The notes beneath the pieces are model-generated. The model saw only the letters and a list, made by a program, of their open reading frames with translations, did no database searches and had not been told where the DNA came from. A DNA stretch of 14,934 nucleotides, from positions 1 through 14,934 of the forward strand of contig CAMDAL010000056.1 of assembly GCA_945888565.1 (NCBI GenBank). The letters run 5' to 3'. Numbering within the stretch: position 1 is the first letter of the stretch; each line of letters starts with the position of its first letter. The DNA comes from Devosia equisanguinis (GTDB taxonomy: Bacteria > Pseudomonadota > Alphaproteobacteria > Rhizobiales > Devosiaceae). This document shows, piece after piece, positions 1 through 5,905 of this stretch. Both the position numbers and the translations under genes were made by a program.

Positions 1-1740
1 CTCGATGCCTCGGGCACCCTGGGACCATCGCGCCTCGAGGCCAGCGCCTCGGTGGAAGCGGGGTTCCTGCGGGCGCTGGCGGGGCGGTTCAAGCTCGACT
101 TCGACCTGCGCTCGGACGACCCCGTCGCCATGACCGCGCAACTCGGCCTTGGCGATGTCAGCCTGTTCCCGGAAACGGCTCCGATGCACCTCGCCGGCAT
201 TATCGAGGGAGATGTGGGCGCCAGCCTGACCGCCACTCTCCGCGCCGACGGTGGTGGTGACTCGGTCGGCTTTGCCGGCAACGTGGTGGTCACCGATCCC
301 TCCCGCATCACCGGCAAGGGGACGCTCAAGGTGTCGCTCGCTGATCCCTCGGCGCTGACTGCTCAACTGGGGGTTGACGGATTGACGATGCCGCAGTTCG
401 AGGGGAGCGCCACGCTCGATTTCGCCGGGACGCAGTCGATCGCCCTGACAGGTATCGAAGGTACGTCGGCTGGCGGTGCATTTTCCGGCCAGCTGGCGGT
501 CAGCAAGCCTGCAGATATTGGTCAGGTCAGCGGAAAGCTGGAGATCGCCGCCATGGATCTCGCGGCGCTCGTACGCACTATCGCCGGTCCCGCGACGCTG
601 ATCTCAACGGGCGGGATCTGGCCCGACGGTCCGTTCTCGACCGGCTTTGCCTCCCGCAGCACCTCAGGCCGTGTCGCCATCACCCTGCCATCGCTCGCGG
701 TTGCCGACCGTACCCTGACCGCCGTCAGCTTCGACCTCGACTGGGACGCCACTGCAACGCGCCTCAGCAACTTCTCCGGCACGCTCGGCGCCGGCTCCGT
801 TGGCCTGGAACTGGCCGTATGCTGCGCCGGTCCGCTGACCGACAAGCGCATAAACGGCCGGATCACGCTGACGCAGGTGGCGATCGGCGACATTGCCCCT
901 GCGGCGGTATCGAGCATTATGACGGGCACCATCAACGCCTCCGGCCAGTTCGATGCGACCGCGGACAGTGTCGCCGGGGTGTTCGATGCGCTCACCGGCG
1001 AGGGGAGCTACACCGTCGATCAACTGGTGATCGCGGGGATCGACCCCAAGGCGATTGCCGATATCGCGGCGCTCGACACCATCCTCGAACAGCAGCCTGA
1101 CCAACTGACGGCGTTGGTGGACGAGCGCCTCGATGACGCAGCATTCGAAGCTGAGCAGGTGACGGGGGGCTTCACGATCGCCGGCGGGGTGCTGCGATCG
1201 CCCAACCTCACCATTTCCGGCGAGAGCGGCGGAATATTCGGCAGCGCGCAACTGCGGCTCGCCGACCTCGGGCTTTCGGGTACCTACAGCGTGACACCGG
1301 CGACGATCGACGCTGCCGCGCTGATCGATGCGAGCTCCGCCCGGGTCACGGCCAGCCTTGGGGGCACGCTGCTGGTCCCGACTGTCGGCTACGACGTCTC
1401 CAGCCTTGTCGATGCCATCATGGTCAAGGCCTACGAGGCGGAGGTGGCACGGCTCGAAAAGCTGCGCGAGGAAGACGAAGCGCGCAAGCGTGCCGACGAG
1501 CAGGAGATGGCCGAGCGGGAAGCGGCTGCAGTGAAGGCCGCGGAAGATGCCGCCCGGCTGCGGGCTGCAGACGAGGAAGCGACCCGCCGGGCGGCGGAAG
1601 AGGCGGCCGCTCGAGAGGCCGAAGAAGCGGAGGCGCGGCGGGCGCAGGAGGCAGCTGCTGCTGAGCGGCGCGCCCAGGAAGACGCGCTTCGCCGGGCGCT
1701 CGAAGAACAGAGCCGGCCGCTCGACCTGTTCGGGAACTGA
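1..1740 (+). CDS. AsmA-like envelope protein, C-terminal part (5' end outside window)
   Basis: The frame is open from base 1 and ends at TGA 1738-1740. The GTG at 52 is only an internal codon, so at least 579 codons are visible and the true start lies upstream. The protein has many short beta-rich stretches with Gly/Ser/Thr/Asp, typical of AsmA/TamB-type proteins. These are inner-membrane-anchored periplasmic proteins involved in outer-membrane lipid transport and homeostasis. A segment around 985-1100 (GEGSYTVDQLVIAGIDPKAI) resembles the AsmA C-terminal repeat. From about 1429 to 1710 the protein becomes almost pure Ala/Glu/Arg, a predicted long charged helix or coiled coil, ending in SRPLDLFGN. 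This tail is unusual for the family. The gene converges on the RHH gene with 6 bases between stop codons. Family assignment is by composition and repeat style, so moderately sure. Confidence 0.7.
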   Translation, partial: LDASGTLGPSRLEASASVEAGFLRALAGRFKLDFDLRSDDPVAMTAQLGLGDVSLFPETAPMHLAGIIEGDVGASLTATLRADGGGDSVGFAGNVVVTDPSRITGKGTLKVSLADPSALTAQLGVDGLTMPQFEGSATLDFAGTQSIALTGIEGTSAGGAFSGQLAVSKPADIGQVSGKLEIAAMDLAALVRTIAGPATLISTGGIWPDGPFSTGFASRSTSGRVAITLPSLAVADRTLTAVSFDLDWDATATRLSNFSGTLGAGSVGLELAVCCAGPLTDKRINGRITLTQVAIGDIAPAAVSSIMTGTINASGQFDATADSVAGVFDALTGEGSYTVDQLVIAGIDPKAIADIAALDTILEQQPDQLTALVDERLDDAAFEAEQVTGGFTIAGGVLRSPNLTISGESGGIFGSAQLRLADLGLSGTYSVTPATIDAAALIDASSARVTASLGGTLLVPTVGYDVSSLVDAIMVKAYEAEVARLEKLREEDEARKRADEQEMAEREAAAVKAAEDAARLRAADEEATRRAAEEAAAREAEEAEARRAQEAAAAERRAQEDALRRALEEQSRPLDLFGN

Positions 1741-1746
1741 GCCGGC

Positions 1747-1953
1747 TCAGGCCCGGTCGCGATACCACGCCAGCACCGCCAGCCTTACAGCGGACGACAG
1801 GTTCGGGGCGCTGCGGCCTTCGTCGATTTCCCGGATCAGTGCGGCGAGCGGCAAGCCCTTCGATGCCGCCATGGTCTCGAGGCCGGCCCAGAATTCGGCT
1901 TCGAGCGCGATAGAGGTGCGGTGGCCCGCAATGCTGAGCGAGCGCTTCTCCAC
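1747..1953 (-). CDS. Small ribbon-helix-helix DNA-binding protein (COG4321/RHH_4 type)
   Basis: The 68-residue protein starts at GTG 1953, 8 nt after the sspB stop codon. It begins VEKRSLSIAGHRTSIALE and continues FWAGLETMAASKGLPLAALI. This matches the small alphaproteobacterial ribbon-helix-helix family: a beta strand (KRSLSIAGHRTSI), helix A (EAEFWAGLETMAASKG), helix B (PLAALIREIDEG), then a conserved NLSSAVRLAVLAWYR end. Such proteins are predicted dimeric DNA binders; targets are not known to me. No earlier ATG, GTG or TTG in this frame fits after the sspB stop. A GGGAG lies very close to the GTG and AGAAG somewhat further upstream, so the start is the best choice but not certain. Likely co-transcribed with sspB. 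Not obviously part of a toxin-antitoxin pair, since no toxin-like neighbour is present. Confidence 0.8.
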   Translation of the reverse strand: MEKRSLSIAGHRTSIALEAEFWAGLETMAASKGLPLAALIREIDEGRSAPNLSSAVRLAVLAWYRDRA

Positions 1954-1961
1954 GCTCCCGG

Positions 1962-2456
1962 CTACTTCTTGCGGAAGCTGTCGAGGCTGACGACCTTTTC
2001 GCCCTTTGGCTCGGCTGGTGCCGCAGCAGCGGCAGCCGGTCCCGGAACAGCGGCGCCCGAGGCAGGAGGCTCGGTTGCCTCGGCCTCGTCTTCGGGGGCA
2101 CGCTCGACATCGAACTGCAGGCCGAACTGCACGGAGGGATCGAAGAACCCCTTGACCGCGGAGTAGGGGATGCTCAGCAGCTCTGCCCGGCCGTCGAAGC
2201 TCAACTCTACCTCGAAGCCGGTCTCGTTCACCCGAAGGTTGGCGAACTGGTTCTGCAGCACGATGGTCATTTCCTTGTCGTACTGCTCGACGAGTCGCTG
2301 GCTCACCCGCACACCGGGTGCCTTGGTGACGAAGGAAATGAAGAAGTGGTGCTCGCCCGGCAGACCCGTCCGCGCCACCTCCGTCAGCACCTTGCGGACT
2401 ACGCCGCGCAGGGCTTCCTGGGCAAGAATATCGTAGCGGATGAGGTCTTCGGCCAT
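1962..2456 (-). CDS. sspB: SspB, ClpXP adaptor for tmRNA-tagged proteins
   Basis: This 164-residue protein is an alphaproteobacterial SspB (PF04386). SspB binds the tmRNA-encoded degradation tag and tethers tagged substrates to the ClpXP protease. The folded substrate-binding domain covers about residues 1-118 (start MAEDLIRYDILAQEALRGVV; then HHFFISFVT, GVRVSQRL and FGLQFDV). A Pro/Ala/Glu-rich flexible linker follows (about 119-148). The C-terminal GEKVVSLDSFRKK matches the conserved ClpX-binding tail. The start ATG at 2454-2456 has AGGA 5 nt upstream. It lies immediately downstream of ssrA on the same strand, so the tag and its adaptor are neighbours. A probable own promoter is at 2499-2527. 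The RHH gene follows 8 nt after the stop. Confidence 0.93.
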   Translation of the reverse strand: MAEDLIRYDILAQEALRGVVRKVLTEVARTGLPGEHHFFISFVTKAPGVRVSQRLVEQYDKEMTIVLQNQFANLRVNETGFEVELSFDGRAELLSIPYSAVKGFFDPSVQFGLQFDVERAPEDEAEATEPPASGAAVPGPAAAAAAPAEPKGEKVVSLDSFRKK

Positions 2457-2498
2457 GGTCGTCCTGATGCGTTTTCCGGTGAATCCCCGGTTTTGCGC

Positions 2499-2527
2499 AT
2501 ATCACCGTTCCCGATGTCACAATTCAA
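2499..2527 (-). promoter_or_regulatory. Probable sigma-70-type promoter of sspB
   Basis: On the minus strand, a -35-like TTGAAT (2527-2522) and a -10-like TGATAT (2504-2499) are separated by 17 bases. A transcript would begin near 2492, giving a leader of about 35 nt before the sspB ATG at 2456. The spacing is ideal and the hexamers are good. It was found by eye and is not verified. Confidence 0.45.
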
Positions 2528-2540
2528 GGACAAAGGCTCG

Positions 2541-2560
2541 CCCGCATGCAAGCTTGCGGG
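2541..2560 (-). terminator. Possible ssrA terminator hairpin
   Basis: On the minus strand, CCCGCA and TGCGGG form a 6-bp GC-rich stem around an 8-nt loop. It is followed only by CGAGCCTTTGTCC, a poor T-tract. It lies between the end of the tmRNA coding piece and the sspB promoter, the expected place for an ssrA terminator. The alternative is the stem pairing 2608-2613 with 2588-2593, which is followed by ACTTTCCTTCCC. Confidence 0.35.
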
Positions 2561-2586
2561 GTGCAACGGTGGGAAGGGAAGGAAAG

Positions 2587-2901
2587 TGCAGGCTTCTGTT
2601 GCCAGGTGCCTGCGAACCCCGCCTGTCGAGCTGCTAGACCCGGAGGACTTTAATTCCCAGTGCTAGCGCTGCATTACGCAGCGACGGCAACCGGAGCATA
2701 GTTGTCATTGGCAACTATTAGGATGGCCCGATATCGGTGGTACCATGCCGAGCAAAAGTCTAACCTTTACGCCCTTGTCGATCCTGTTTCGTCCCCATGC
2801 AAACCCGCCAATGCGGGAGGTTTTGGTGGAGACGCCGGGCACTGCCCCCGGGTCCAATAGGTTTATTACGCTAGCCGTTTATCGCCATAGCCGTTGCCGG
2901 C
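2587..2901 (-). ncRNA. ssrA: Permuted two-piece tmRNA (alphaproteobacterial type)
   Basis: tmRNA rescues stalled ribosomes and tags their products. In alphaproteobacteria the gene is permuted: acceptor piece first, then a removed spacer, then the coding piece. All parts are visible on the minus strand. The acceptor piece ends at 2824 in CCA. Its last stem strand CGTCTCC (2834-2828) pairs over 7 bp with GGGGACG (2796-2790), the 5' end of the coding piece. The third pair is G-U, the alanyl-tRNA synthetase identity element. The T-arm has a 5-bp stem (2851-2847 with 2839-2835) and loop GGCAGTG. GGATCGACAAGG (2784-2773) is the D-loop-like core. The tag frame is 2712-2674, with its stop codon in the loop of a 5-bp hairpin. 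The spacer (2823-2797) folds as a hairpin. The 5' end is set by the promoter. The 3' end is uncertain by about 30 nt. Confidence 0.9.
2674..2712 (-). other. tmRNA tag reading frame, peptide ANDNYAPVAVAA
   Basis: From the resume codon GCC (2712-2710) the frame reads A-N-D-N-Y-A-P-V-A-V-A-A followed by TAA (2676-2674). The bases before it, TAGTT, match the conserved TAGTC-like signal that sets the resume codon in tmRNAs. The start AND and end AVAA fit alphaproteobacterial tags. In known tags the C-terminal end is recognised by ClpX, and the N-terminal AANDN/ANDN-type part is bound by SspB. The stop codon sits in the loop of GCTGC...GCAGC (2682-2668), as in other tmRNAs. Confidence 0.88.
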
Positions 2902-2907
2902 AGGACC

Positions 2908-2936
2908 TATATAGGCACGCACGCCGGCCGATGCAA
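2908..2936 (-). promoter_or_regulatory. Promoter of ssrA
   Basis: On the minus strand, -35 TTGCAT (2936-2931) and -10 TATATA (2913-2908) are 17 bases apart. The -10 lies in the perfect 10-bp palindrome CCTATATAGG (2906-2915). Transcription should start near 2901, which gives an acceptor piece of about 77 nt, a sensible size. The hexamers and spacing are close to the vegetative consensus, as expected for an abundant RNA. Confidence 0.6.
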
Positions 2937-3023
2937 TCGGCACACGACCACCTCAGGCGGACTTCGCCTGTCGAGCTGTGGACGATTGGAACCGGTTCAG
3001 GTCGAATCGGCTAGAAGGTTGGG
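2937..3023 (+). promoter_or_regulatory. thyA upstream region with hairpin; promoter not resolved
   Basis: These 87 bases lie between the ssrA promoter and the thyA ATG. A hairpin CAGGCG-GACTT-CGCCTG occupies 2954-2970, and a 10-bp palindrome GAACCGGTTC occupies 2989-2998. The thyA ribosome binding site is AGAAGG, about 5 nt before ATG 3024. No convincing -35/-10 pair for thyA was found. The two ssrA and thyA promoters must be nearly back to back. With the ssrA and sspB promoter entries, this accounts for the 567-base stretch 2457-3023. Confidence 0.3.
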
Positions 3024-3818
3024 ATGCGCCAGTATCACGACCTGCTTCACGACGTTCTCGACAACGGTACCGATCGATCGGATCGCACCGGTACCGGAAC
3101 GCGTTCGGTGTTCGGCCGACAGGCGCGTTGGGACCTTTCGGAGGGGTTTCCGCTCGTCACCACCAAGAAGCTGCACATCAAGTCGATCATCTACGAACTG
3201 CTGTGGTTCCTGCGGGGCGAGACGAACGTGCGCTGGCTGCAGGAGCGCGGCGTGCGTATCTGGAACGAGTGGGCCGACGAGAATGGCGATCTGGGGCCGG
3301 TCTATGGCTCGCAGTGGCGGAGCTGGCCGGACGGCCGGGGCGGGACCATCGACCAGATCGCCAACGTGGTGCAGTCGATCAGGACGAAGCCGGATTCGCG
3401 TCGGCACATCGTCACCGCGTGGAACCCGGCCGAGGTGGACGACATGGCGTTGCCGCCCTGCCACTGCCTGTTCCAGTTCTACGTCGCAGACGGTAAGCTG
3501 AGTTGCCAGCTCTACCAGCGCTCGGCCGACCTGTTCCTCGGCGTGCCGTTCAACATCGCATCCTACGCGCTGCTTACCCACATGATGGCGCAGGTGACCG
3601 GGCTGCAGCCGGGAGAGTTCGTGCACTCGTTCGGTGACCTGCACATCTATCACAACCACTTCGAGCAGGCCCGCCTGCAGCTGACCCGCACGCCCAAACC
3701 GTTACCGCGCCTCACCATCGACCCGGACAAGCGCGACATCTTCGATTTCGACTTCGATGACTTCATGATCACCGGGTATGATCCCGATCCGACCATCAAA
3801 GCGGAGATTGCCGTATGA
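3024..3818 (+). CDS. thyA: Thymidylate synthase ThyA
   Basis: ThyA methylates dUMP to dTMP using 5,10-methylene-tetrahydrofolate, releasing dihydrofolate. The 264-residue length equals the E. coli enzyme. Visible family motifs are the phosphate-binding RTGTGTRSVFG (21-31), FPLVTTKKL (42-50), and the active-site PPCHCLFQF with catalytic Cys146. QRSADLFLGVPFNIASYA binds nucleotide, and GDLHIYHNH contains the His/Tyr residues contacting the sugar. Nothing key is missing. The ATG has AGAAGG about 5 nt upstream. The stop overlaps the next start (ATGA). folA, which recycles the dihydrofolate made here, is the fourth gene of the same tight cluster, so the operon couples both halves of the cycle. Confidence 0.97.
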   Translation: MRQYHDLLHDVLDNGTDRSDRTGTGTRSVFGRQARWDLSEGFPLVTTKKLHIKSIIYELLWFLRGETNVRWLQERGVRIWNEWADENGDLGPVYGSQWRSWPDGRGGTIDQIANVVQSIRTKPDSRRHIVTAWNPAEVDDMALPPCHCLFQFYVADGKLSCQLYQRSADLFLGVPFNIASYALLTHMMAQVTGLQPGEFVHSFGDLHIYHNHFEQARLQLTRTPKPLPRLTIDPDKRDIFDFDFDDFMITGYDPDPTIKAEIAV

Positions 3819-4843
3819 AAACGCTGCCGATCACGCTTTTTGCCCTGTTCGCCCTCGGCACCTCGGCCAGCGCCAACGACACCATGTCCCAGCTGGGCAC
3901 GGGTGGCCTGGTGTTCCTGACGTCGGAAAACATCTCGATGGACTCCGAGGACCTGACGGTCGGTCCGGAGCAGGTGCGGGTGGTCTACGAGTTCACCAAC
4001 AATGGTACCGATGACGAGCGCACGCTGGTGGCGTTTCCGCTGCCCGATATCGCCGGCAGCGGCGACTTCATGGTCTCCATGCCGTCCGAGGATCCCGACA
4101 ACATCTTCGGCTTCTCGACCAGCTTCAACGGCGAGCCGGTGGACGTCGAGCTGCACCAGTATGCCTTCTCGTACGGCGTCGACTACACGGAGGTGCTGTC
4201 GGAACTCGGCGTGCCGCTGATCCCGTTCGGCGATGCCACGTCGAAGGCGCTGGACGTGCTGGCGCCGGCTGACCAGCAGCGGCTGCTGCACCTGGGCATG
4301 GTCATTCCGATGGAATACGACATGGGCGACGGGATGACGACCTACTACACCCCCGTCTGGACGCTGAAATCGACCTATACGTGGGAAGCCGAGTTCAAGG
4401 CCGGCGAGACGGCGGAAGTGATCCACACCTATCGCCCGAGCGTGGGCGGCACGGTGGCGGTCACGTTCCTGGCGCCGCCCTATGAGGACGAGGATCGCGG
4501 GGCGGACTATCGCAAGAAGTTCTGCACCGACGACAGCTTCGTCAACGCCGTGCGCAAGACGCTGCCGAACCCCGACGAGCCCTATGGCGCTCCCTATACG
4601 GAGAGCTGGATCAGCTACATCTGGTCGACCGGCAACAACTGGAGCGGGCCGATCAAGAAGTTCCACCTCACCATCGACAAGGGGCTTCCGGGCAACCTCG
4701 TCTCGTTCTGCTGGGACGGCAAGGTGACGAAGACCTCGCCCACAACCTTCGAGATGGAGGCCGAGGACTGGTATCCGCCGTGGAACCGGGAGCTCGAAAT
4801 CCTGATCCTCAACAGGCAGAACCCCGAGCCGAATGTCGGTTGA
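3815..4843 (+). CDS. DUF4424 family secreted protein
   Basis: This 342-residue protein overlaps thyA by 4 bases (ATGA). It starts with a clear Sec signal peptide: MKTLP, a hydrophobic core, and a cleavage site after ASA at residue 20. The mature protein is acidic and beta-rich, with DLTVGPEQVRVVYEFTNNG near the N-terminus and many Trp/Tyr residues. It resembles the DUF4424 family, whose function is unknown to me. Two Cys residues late in the protein (KKFCTDD and SFCWDG) could form a disulfide in the periplasm. No membrane anchor is seen. The position between thyA and folA says nothing direct about function; co-expression is likely from the overlap and the 3-nt gap to the GNAT gene. Family assignment is from recall of sequence style and context. 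Confidence 0.78.
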   Translation: MKTLPITLFALFALGTSASANDTMSQLGTGGLVFLTSENISMDSEDLTVGPEQVRVVYEFTNNGTDDERTLVAFPLPDIAGSGDFMVSMPSEDPDNIFGFSTSFNGEPVDVELHQYAFSYGVDYTEVLSELGVPLIPFGDATSKALDVLAPADQQRLLHLGMVIPMEYDMGDGMTTYYTPVWTLKSTYTWEAEFKAGETAEVIHTYRPSVGGTVAVTFLAPPYEDEDRGADYRKKFCTDDSFVNAVRKTLPNPDEPYGAPYTESWISYIWSTGNNWSGPIKKFHLTIDKGLPGNLVSFCWDGKVTKTSPTTFEMEAEDWYPPWNRELEILILNRQNPEPNVG

Positions 4844-4846
4844 CCG

Positions 4847-5326
4847 ATGACCACCACGATCCGCAGCGCGGGGCCTGCTGACGCCGGGCTGATCGTCGGC
4901 TTCATCGCGGCGCTGGCCGAGTACGAGAAGCTGAGCCACGAGGCGAAAGCCACGGAGGCGGACATCGTCCGCGACCTGTTCGGTGCCGAGCCGAAGGTGT
5001 TCTGCGAGATCGCCGAGCATGAGGGCAGGCCGGTTGGCTTTGCGCTGTGGTTCTACACGTACTCCACTTTCCAGGGCCGGCACGGGATCTGGCTCGAGGA
5101 TCTGTTCGTCGATCCGGCGGCGCGGGGGCTGGGCATCGGCAAGGCACTGCTGGTCGAACTGGCCCGGCGCTGCGTCCGCGAAGGGCTGGGGCGGTTCGAG
5201 TGGTGGGTGCTCGACTGGAACGAGCCGTCGATCGACTTCTACAAGTCGCAGGGCGGCGTCATGCAGGACGAGTGGACGAAGGTTCGCGTCGAGGGTGAAG
5301 CGCTGGCGAAGCTCGGTGCCACGTGA
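4847..5326 (+). CDS. GNAT N-acetyltransferase, SSAT-like
   Basis: This 159-residue protein is a single GNAT domain, which transfers acetyl from acetyl-CoA to an amine. The acetyl-CoA motif A is LEDLFVDPAARGLGIGKALL (about 83-102), with the R-x-x-G-x-G pyrophosphate loop at 93-98. The C-terminal WNEPSIDFYKSQGG (124-137) is motif B. The N-terminal LAEYEKLSHEA and the motif-A wording resemble spermidine/spermine (diamine) acetyltransferase-like proteins, so a small polyamine or amino-acid-like substrate is possible but not shown. The ATG at 4847 comes 3 nt after the DUF4424 stop. The TGA stop overlaps the GTG of folA, so the genes are likely translationally coupled. Confidence 0.88.
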   Translation: MTTTIRSAGPADAGLIVGFIAALAEYEKLSHEAKATEADIVRDLFGAEPKVFCEIAEHEGRPVGFALWFYTYSTFQGRHGIWLEDLFVDPAARGLGIGKALLVELARRCVREGLGRFEWWVLDWNEPSIDFYKSQGGVMQDEWTKVRVEGEALAKLGAT

Positions 5327-5847
5327 GCGTTCCCGTTGCGATGATCGCCGCCATCGGTGAGAACTTCGTGATCGGCGCCGATGGCCAGATTCCGTGGCGC
5401 CTGCCGACGGATTTTGCCCATTTCAAGCGCATGACGCTCGGCAAGCCGCTGATCATGGGGCGCAAGACCTACGAGTCGATTGGCCGGCCGCTCCCCGGTC
5501 GCATCAGCATCGTGGTCAGCCGGCAGCAGTATTTCGCGCCCGAGGGGGTCACTGTCTGTCACAGCCTTGCGGACGCGCTCGATCGTGCCCAGGCGATTGC
5601 CGCGGCGGATGGGGCGACGGAGGTGATGATTGGCGGCGGCGGTGAGATCTACCGGGAGGCAATGCCGCATTCCGAGCGTCTCCACATCACCCACGTTGCG
5701 GCGATGCCGGAGGGCGACGCGCGGTTTCCGCCGATCGATCCGGACGCCTGGGAGGTTCTCGTTCGCCACGACATCGTGAGAGGTGAAAAGGACAATGCCG
5801 ACTTCACCGTGTTAACCTACGCACGCCGCGACGGAAGCGCACGTTGA
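5323..5847 (+). CDS. folA: Dihydrofolate reductase
   Basis: FolA reduces dihydrofolate to tetrahydrofolate with NADPH, the step needed after ThyA. The 174-residue protein shows the family landmarks in order. These are VAMIAAIGENFVIGADGQIPWRLP with the Met20-type loop, the substrate-binding acid D30 in PTDFAHFK, PLIMGRKTYESIGRPLPGR (NADPH site), and MIGGGGEIYREAMP. It is slightly longer than E. coli FolA (159 aa), as is usual for this family in alphaproteobacteria. The start is GTG 5323, overlapping the GNAT stop as GTGA; no better start lies nearby. It ends the thyA operon. The promoter for hflK begins within its last codons. Confidence 0.95.
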   Translation: MSVPVAMIAAIGENFVIGADGQIPWRLPTDFAHFKRMTLGKPLIMGRKTYESIGRPLPGRISIVVSRQQYFAPEGVTVCHSLADALDRAQAIAAADGATEVMIGGGGEIYREAMPHSERLHITHVAAMPEGDARFPPIDPDAWEVLVRHDIVRGEKDNADFTVLTYARRDGSAR

Positions 5848-5872
5848 TCGCGCACCGCCGCATCCCTATATA
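5844..5872 (+). promoter_or_regulatory. Promoter of hflK operon
   Basis: -35 TTGATC (5844-5849) and -10 TATATA (5867-5872) are 17 bases apart, in the 58-nt gap after folA. The wider -10 CCTATATAG is the same as at the ssrA promoter. A start near 5879-5881 would leave a leader of about 25 nt before the hflK ATG, whose ribosome site AGGAAAGG ends about 6 nt before it. Use of a heat-shock sigma factor is possible given the protease-related genes, but cannot be judged from this. Confidence 0.5.
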
Positions 5873-5905
5873 GTCGGCCAATGAACAAGATAGGAAAGGT
5901 GCTAG

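Noticed and set aside
1738..1749. 12-bp palindrome TGAGCCGGCTCA joining two convergent stop codons
   Set aside because: The outer TGA/TCA are simply the two stop codons. With no loop it cannot form a useful hairpin, and no T-tract follows, so I do not call a terminator.
1747..2456. sspB and the RHH gene as a toxin-antitoxin pair
   Set aside because: SspB is a clear ClpXP adaptor, and the RHH protein matches a stand-alone alphaproteobacterial family. No toxin-like protein is present.
2745..3014. Plus-strand open frame of 89 codons in the 2457-3023 gap
   Set aside because: It runs antisense over the tmRNA gene. No ribosome site or recognisable protein sequence; the tmRNA explains the sequence.
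3650..5083. Minus-strand open frame of 477 codons
   Set aside because: It covers thyA, DUF4424 and GNAT coding sequence in antisense. The translation is Arg/His/Val-rich without domains.
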